Assembly: GCA_964247295.1 (NCBI GenBank) | Contig: CAXTTV010000104.1 | Coordinates: 1-17,068 of the forward strand | Reading direction: 5' to 3' | Source of the DNA: CAXTTV01 sp964247295 | Lineage (GTDB): Bacteria; Chloroflexota; Ktedonobacteria; Ktedonobacterales; Ktedonobacteraceae | Length of the DNA: 17,068 nt | Part shown: one piece after another, positions 13,604 to 17,068 of the stretch | Numbering within the stretch: position 1 is the stretch's first letter | Layout of the letters: each line of letters begins with the position of its first letter | Made by a program: the position numbers and the translations under genes | Notes under the pieces: generated by a model | The model's input: the letters and a program-made list of their open reading frames with translations, nothing else | Database searches by the model: none | What the model was told of the DNA's origin: nothing

Positions 13604-14813
13604 ATGAAGATGCGAGGGATAACGGCCTGCCTCACTCTCGTAATTGTAACGCTGATTATGCTGATAGCTCCGATCACCTCGCCTTATGTGCGGATTGGCG
13701 CGGCCAGCGATCTGCGTACTCCTCAGCCCCAGGTAAAGGCTCCCGCGCCCTTTATGTACCGACCCTATTATGGCAGTCAGACGATCCGCCAGCGCACCAT
13801 CTCGTTTGTAGATCACGATAAGCCCTGGTATACCCAGGATGGGAAGTTTGTGCGTTTCGATGGTTTTACTTCTACCAATGGCTCAATCACAAACTGCGAT
13901 CCCGGTGTTAGTTGTTATGATGGGCATGATGGCTATGATCTGAACATGGTAAACGAGCCGCTGCTGAGTGCCGCCGCCGGCACAGTAGAGTACGCCGGCT
14001 GGTACGATCCCACGAACCATGATAGCGGTTTTGGACTGGATGTCACACTTGACCATCCCAATGGCATGAAGACCCTCTACGGCCACCTGAGTGCGATTAC
14101 TGTGGTGACCGGAGATCATGTCGGGGCGCAATGGCAGATTGGAACAACCGGAACCACTGGCAATTCCACCGGCCCTCATTTGCACATGTCAACCTATTAT
14201 AGCGATGGGAGTGCAACCGATCCCTTTGGATGGAGTGGTACCTCTGCCGATCCCAATACCGTACCAGATGCTTATCTCTGGGTCGACAATTCGGTTGCTC
14301 CGCAACAGGTACCCAATCTATCTACCACCAGCAATAAGCCCTACGCGGGGGCGATTCTTGTAGATGACAGTTCACCAAATTGGATATCACACGGGACATG
14401 GCATACCGCCAACGCGTCAACAGATGTGCAGGGTGGTCTGCATTGGACTACTTCCTCCTCTGGCAAAGAGACGGCCTATGCTATCTGGCAGCCGAAGATT
14501 CCTAAGGCGGGTTACTATGAGGTTGGCGTGTTTATTGATAGCAATAATGCTGGTAGCGATTGGGCCAACTATACAGTTTATAGCGCTGACCCGACGCATC
14601 CTGGTATGACAGTTGTTCACCCGGTCCATGTCTCTGAGAGCAATGTGTACGATAGTTGGATAGGGTTGGGAACCTACTACTTTCAGGCTGGTCAGGCCGG
14701 GCGGGTAGTGCTCTCCAATGCTACAGGTGAGACAAATGTGCAGGTAGTTGCGGACGGTATGGAGTTTGTACCGGTGGGCCAGCCAACGATCTCTATGCGA
14801 CCGACCCCTCACA
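13604..14813 (+). CDS. M23/LytM metallopeptidase with golvesin-like C-terminal domain (3' end in gap)
   Basis: AAGGAG lies 6 bases before the ATG. A signal peptide or anchor spans about residues 7-34. The M23 domain carries the zinc ligands H108 and D112 (HDGYD) and H194, with H161 (GHLS) and H192 of the HLH motif (GPHLHMS) completing the active site. It should cut peptidoglycan peptide bonds or a related Gly-rich peptide. Residues about 250-391 match the beta-sandwich pattern of golvesin-type C-terminal domains (IWQPKIPKAGYYEVGVFID, LGTYYFQAGQAGRVVLS, ADGMEFVP). After residue 403 (a Pro/Thr-rich stretch) the sequence enters the N run, so the C-terminus is unknown. The TAA at 14852-14854 counts only if the true gap keeps the frame. 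Confidence 0.9.
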
Positions 14814-14823
14814 NNNNNNNNNN
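14814..14823. other. Assembly gap (10 N)
   Basis: Ten unresolved bases interrupt the window just after a Pro/Thr-coding stretch of the peptidase gene. A round 10-base run may be a placeholder, so the real distance may differ. The sequence after the gap (14824-14969) holds a hairpin, CAGGGA/TCCCTG at 14908-14925, and no gene that I can support. Confidence 0.95.
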
Positions 14824-14969
14824 GTCGCTTACCACTCTCCTACCATTTATCTAACATTTCCGGTCATTCAAGCGTATATTCCCTGAGTTCGCGAAACGTC
14901 ACAACAACAGGGAGGTGCATCCCTGCAACATATCAATTAGAAAATACACACCTGTAAGGAGATACATCT

Positions 14970-15215
14970 ATGGCTGGTCAACGTGGCTGTCTTTTTAATT
15001 CGTTGCTGTTTCTGATCTGTGTGTTTGTCCCCGTACTGGGACATATCATTGAAACATTTATGATCCTTGAGGATGATCATTCGATGGCCGGGAAAATTCT
15101 CTGGCTCGTGGTTATCTGGGCCATCCCCTTTGTCGGATCGTTTGTCTATATGTTCTTTGGGCAGCGCGGCCAGCAGCGGGTAATGTTTGGCCGTCCAAGC
15201 TATTACGCCCAATAA
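14970..15215 (+). CDS. PLDc_N-type small membrane protein
   Basis: AAGGAG lies 9 bases before the ATG. The 81-residue protein has two membrane helices (about 8-31 and 42-63). The second contains W45...P53-F-x-G56-S-x-x-Y60-x-x-F63-G64, the pattern of the PLDc_N (phospholipase D/nuclease N-terminal) family, which also occurs as free-standing two-helix proteins. It has no catalytic domain. Its role is unknown. It ends before a clear terminator and appears to be a single gene. Confidence 0.8.
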   Translation: MAGQRGCLFNSLLFLICVFVPVLGHIIETFMILEDDHSMAGKILWLVVIWAIPFVGSFVYMFFGQRGQQRVMFGRPSYYAQ

Positions 15216-15267
15216 AAGTTCAGCCACAATCGCAGCCTCTGCGAAGATGAGAGGCCCGGTCAACTCA

Positions 15268-15310
15268 GGATAGAAAATCTGTTTTGCTATAGATTTTCTG
15301 TCCATTTTTT
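15268..15310 (+). terminator. Rho-independent terminator after the PLDc_N gene
   Basis: Arms 15268-15280 and 15291-15303 (AGAAAATCT core) pair over 13 positions with one G-U pair and a 10-base loop. ATTTTTT follows. A weaker stem GCCTCT/AGAGGC (15235-15255) precedes it. Confidence 0.85.
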
Positions 15311-15331
15311 GTGATGGAATGGGATATGCCC

Positions 15332-15361
15332 TTGACTTTCCCCTTTGATCTTCATTATACT
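15332..15361 (+). promoter_or_regulatory. Sigma-70-type promoter of the SAM-I/T-box/metX unit
   Basis: TTGACT and TATACT are separated by 18 bases and match five of six consensus bases each. Predicted transcription starts near 15368, about 50 bases before the SAM-I aptamer. The promoter lies just after the preceding terminator. Confidence 0.75.
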
Positions 15362-15421
15362 TACTCTTAATAAGCATACACGAGAAGAACATCTACAACT
15401 AAATACTGTGCAGTGTAACTG

Positions 15422-15530
15422 CTCTCATCCAGAGAGGTGGAGGGAAACGGCCCGATGAAACCCGGCAACCCATGTGCAAAGTCGCAGATAGGGTGCCAAT
15501 TCCGGCGAAGTTATTTCGCGAGATGAGGGG
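15422..15530 (+). ncRNA. SAM-I (S-box) riboswitch aptamer
   Basis: The core AGAGAGGTGGAGGGA (15431-15445), GATGAAACCCGGCAACC (15454-15470) and GGTGCCAATTCC (15492-15503) follow the S-box consensus almost base for base. The P1 helix is CTCATC (15424-15429) with GATGAG (15522-15527), and P4 is GCGAA/TTCGC. When SAM binds, P1 is held. Without SAM, the end of the P1 3' side (AGGGG, 15526-15530) can pair with CCCCT (15549-15553) in the terminator, forming an antiterminator. This is the usual off-switch for methionine genes. Confidence 0.97.
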
Positions 15531-15545
15531 AAAAGCGATGAAGCG

Positions 15546-15570
15546 AAACCCCTAAAAATGGGGTTTTTTT
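15546..15570 (+). terminator. Expression-platform terminator of the SAM-I riboswitch
   Basis: AAACCCC (15546-15552) and GGGGTTT (15560-15566) form the stem around TAAAAAT, followed by a T-run to 15570. The left arm overlaps the antiterminator partner of P1, so SAM binding should permit termination. Confidence 0.93.
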
Positions 15571-15613
15571 GTTGCCTGCATATGTTCGTTAATGGTTTAC
15601 CTGTCGTAGGATA

Positions 15614-15627
15614 GCACATTTATGTGC
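15614..15627. repeat. Palindrome between the two RNA switches
   Basis: GCACAT-TT-ATGTGC is a near-perfect palindrome in the linker between the SAM-I terminator and the T-box stem I. It may be a small insulating hairpin or a DNA-binding site. Confidence 0.35.
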
Positions 15628-15635
15628 GTTCTCAA

Positions 15636-15890
15636 TAGAAAAAACGCTGATGAGGACGAGTAAACGGTATGGACGGCTACAGAGAGTAAGCGATGATGAG
15701 ATGCTTGCGCCGCACCGCTGTTGAATATGGCCTCGGAGTTGCTGATTGAACTCCTTTCAGGATTGTAGATTCAGCCGGTCCGCTCCGTTACTGGCGAGAG
15801 TGAGTACGTTCCTCTTCTTAATAGGCACGTAAAGACTCGGAAGGCCGCGATCGAGAGAGACCGGCAAAAACAGGGTGGTACCGCGAAAAA
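15636..15890 (+). ncRNA. T-box leader (tRNA-sensing riboswitch), probably tRNA-Met
   Basis: The T-box sequence AGGGTGGTACCGCG (15872-15885) is an exact match to the family core. Upstream, stem I shows the GATGAGGA...AGTA segment (near 15648-15661) and the AGAGAG segment (near 15681-15686) typical of T-boxes. GAGG can pair with CCTC (15731-15734), placing GAATATGG opposite AGTA as the specifier loop. The candidate specifier is then AUG (15727-15729), followed by a purine. The UGGU bulge would pair with discriminator base A73, present in tRNA-Met. A later hairpin GGAGTT/AACTCC (15735-15754) may be stem II. Uncharged tRNA would stabilise the antiterminator (AGGG with CCCT 15899-15902). Confidence 0.95.
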
Positions 15891-15894
15891 ACGT

Positions 15895-15930
15895 AAACCC
15901 CTCGCCCCTGCTCAGGAGAGGGGTTTTTTT
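15895..15930 (+). terminator. Expression-platform terminator of the T-box
   Basis: AAACCCCTC (15895-15903) and GAGGGGTTT (15918-15926) pair perfectly around a 14-base loop, with T residues to 15930. The CCCT of the left arm is shared with the antiterminator, so the two folds exclude each other. Confidence 0.95.
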
Positions 15931-15981
15931 GTACCAAAAATGGTTCTGAACAAGGTACCCGAATCGAGAAGGAGTTGAGAG

Positions 15982-17068
15982 ATGGTGGCTCAGTTAGAGT
16001 TTTTTACCCGGCCACGCAAAGCAAAATTTGTTCATCCTTTCGCCTTACCCGAGGCGATCCAATCCTGTACTTTGCCCACTTTATCTCTGCAATCTGGAGA
16101 GGATCTCGCGTGTTTGACTCTGGCCTACGAGACCTGGGGAACGCTGAACGAGACCGGCGATAACGCAATTCTGATTACTCATGCTTTGACCGGAAATTCG
16201 CATGCGCACGATCCTCTGCACCCCGATGATCCTAAAGCTGCCTGGTGGAATCCGTTGATTGGGCCAGGCCGCGCATTTGATACGGATCGCTATTTTGTGA
16301 TCTGTTCCAATGTGCCTGGAAGCTGCTATGGTAGTACGGGGCCGCTCTCTCCCGATCCTCGCACTGGGCGGCCCTATGGTATGCGCTTCCCGGTAGTGAC
16401 GATCCCCGATATGGTGCGCGCCCAGTATCTGTTGCTAGAGCGATTGGGGGTGCACCGATTGGCGATGGTCGCTGGTGGATCGATTGGTGGGCAGCAGGCG
16501 CTGGAGTGGGCAGTACGCTATCCTGAGATGGTGGAGAAGGTGGCGGTAATCGCAGCGACGGATGCGCTGACGGCCCAGGCGATCGCTTTTAATGAGGTGG
16601 CGCGCCAGACGATTATGCTCGATCCCGACTGGCACTGTGGCGACTACACGCCTGGAAAGGGGCCTTCAGCCGGCCTGGCAATTGCCCGGATGCTCGCGAT
16701 GATCACCTATCAGAGTGAGGAGTCGATGGAGATGCGTTTCGCGCGTCGCCCGGCTCGTGTCCCCGAGATATCCTCTCCCTCTGGTTTCGCGGATCTGGGT
16801 GGCCGTTTTGATGTCGAGGGCTATCTTTATCATCAGGGTGAGACACTGGTCAGGCGCTTCGATGCCAATAGTTATCTATACCTCAGTCGGGCCATGGACC
16901 TTTACGATGTCAGTCAGGGGTATGGCTCGTTGGAGGCTGCGCTAAGTCGTGTGCGTAGTCAGTCTTTGTTAATCGGTATTCGTTCGGACTTCCTGTTCCG
17001 GGCGGCGCGTGTGCGTCATCTGGCCGATAGTGTTCAAAACACGGGCGGAAACGCCCGGTACGTTGAAC
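15982..17068 (+). CDS. metX: Homoserine O-acyltransferase MetX (3' end outside window)
   Basis: AAGGAG lies 7 bases before the ATG at 15982. The 362 residues seen form the alpha/beta-hydrolase fold of MetX: LAYETWGTLN (48-57), HALTGNSHA (67-75), the NVPGSCYGSTGP oxyanion region (110-121) and the nucleophile elbow GGSIGGQQALEWA (165-177) with S167. The strand carrying the catalytic Asp, IGIRSDFLF, gives D336. The last catalytic His (GHDxF block) must lie past the window end. The enzyme transfers an acetyl (or, in some members, succinyl) group to homoserine, opening methionine synthesis. GGSIGGQQ replaces the more usual GGSMGGMQ. Acyl donor choice cannot be settled from what is seen. Two RNA switches upstream control it. 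Confidence 0.95.
   Translation, partial: MVAQLEFFTRPRKAKFVHPFALPEAIQSCTLPTLSLQSGEDLACLTLAYETWGTLNETGDNAILITHALTGNSHAHDPLHPDDPKAAWWNPLIGPGRAFDTDRYFVICSNVPGSCYGSTGPLSPDPRTGRPYGMRFPVVTIPDMVRAQYLLLERLGVHRLAMVAGGSIGGQQALEWAVRYPEMVEKVAVIAATDALTAQAIAFNEVARQTIMLDPDWHCGDYTPGKGPSAGLAIARMLAMITYQSEESMEMRFARRPARVPEISSPSGFADLGGRFDVEGYLYHQGETLVRRFDANSYLYLSRAMDLYDVSQGYGSLEAALSRVRSQSLLIGIRSDFLFRAARVRHLADSVQNTGGNARYVE

Noticed and set aside
14814..14854. Peptidase C-terminus read through the N run to a TAA
   Set aside because: The gap length is unknown, so the frame after it cannot be trusted.
15975..16163. 62-residue plus-strand frame overlapping the metX start
   Set aside because: Out of frame with metX, which has full family motifs and the better-placed ribosome binding site.

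Overview
This window most resembles a chromosomal segment from a Ktedonobacteria-type member of the Chloroflexota. That is an inference from the gene mix (futalosine-route MqnA, a split pair of TrkA/RCK proteins, a FemA/FemB-type aminoacyltransferase, an ECF sigma fragment of the style common in that group), Gram-positive-like ribosome binding sites, and Firmicute-style RNA switches (SAM-I and T-box) in a roughly 50% GC background. No phylogenetic marker confirms it. A 10-base N run at 14814-14823 marks an assembly gap.

Layout: mqnA (223-1143, minus) is followed by about 1 kb of AT-rich non-coding DNA and then a single-pass membrane protein with three 17-residue repeats and an FG-GAP-like extracytoplasmic tail (2148-3128). 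A 114-nt stem-loop element lies at the convergent junction with a small membrane protein (3412-3681, minus). Next come an AI-2E/PerM-family permease (4235-5521), a convergent two-gene trk/RCK operon (5564-6679, minus), and a divergent FemAB gene (7006-8052). A zinc-dependent MDR dehydrogenase (8441-9466) is followed by the truncated head of an ECF sigma factor and a strong terminator. A cluster then holds a 30-residue membrane peptide, a MerE-like CPCHLP protein, and an OmpR-type response regulator with its histidine kinase (9872-12175). After it come two exported proteins: a TolB/WD40-like propeller and an M23 metallopeptidase with a golvesin-like C-terminal domain that runs into the gap (12327-14813). 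A small PLDc_N-type membrane protein follows (14970-15215).

The most striking feature is at the right end. A clear sigma-70 promoter leads into a SAM-I riboswitch with its own intrinsic terminator. A complete T-box leader with a second intrinsic terminator follows, and then metX, which is cut by the window edge. The two switches in series would make metX transcription depend on both low S-adenosylmethionine and uncharged tRNA. The likely specifier (AUG) and the UGGU T-box bulge both fit tRNA-Met. The two terminators also share nearly the same arm sequence, so the switches could in principle cross-pair.

Functional themes are menaquinone synthesis, potassium-uptake regulation, envelope proteins, a possible metal-response module with a two-component system, and methionine biosynthesis under dual RNA control. 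I see no rRNA or tRNA gene, CRISPR array, transposase or phage gene.
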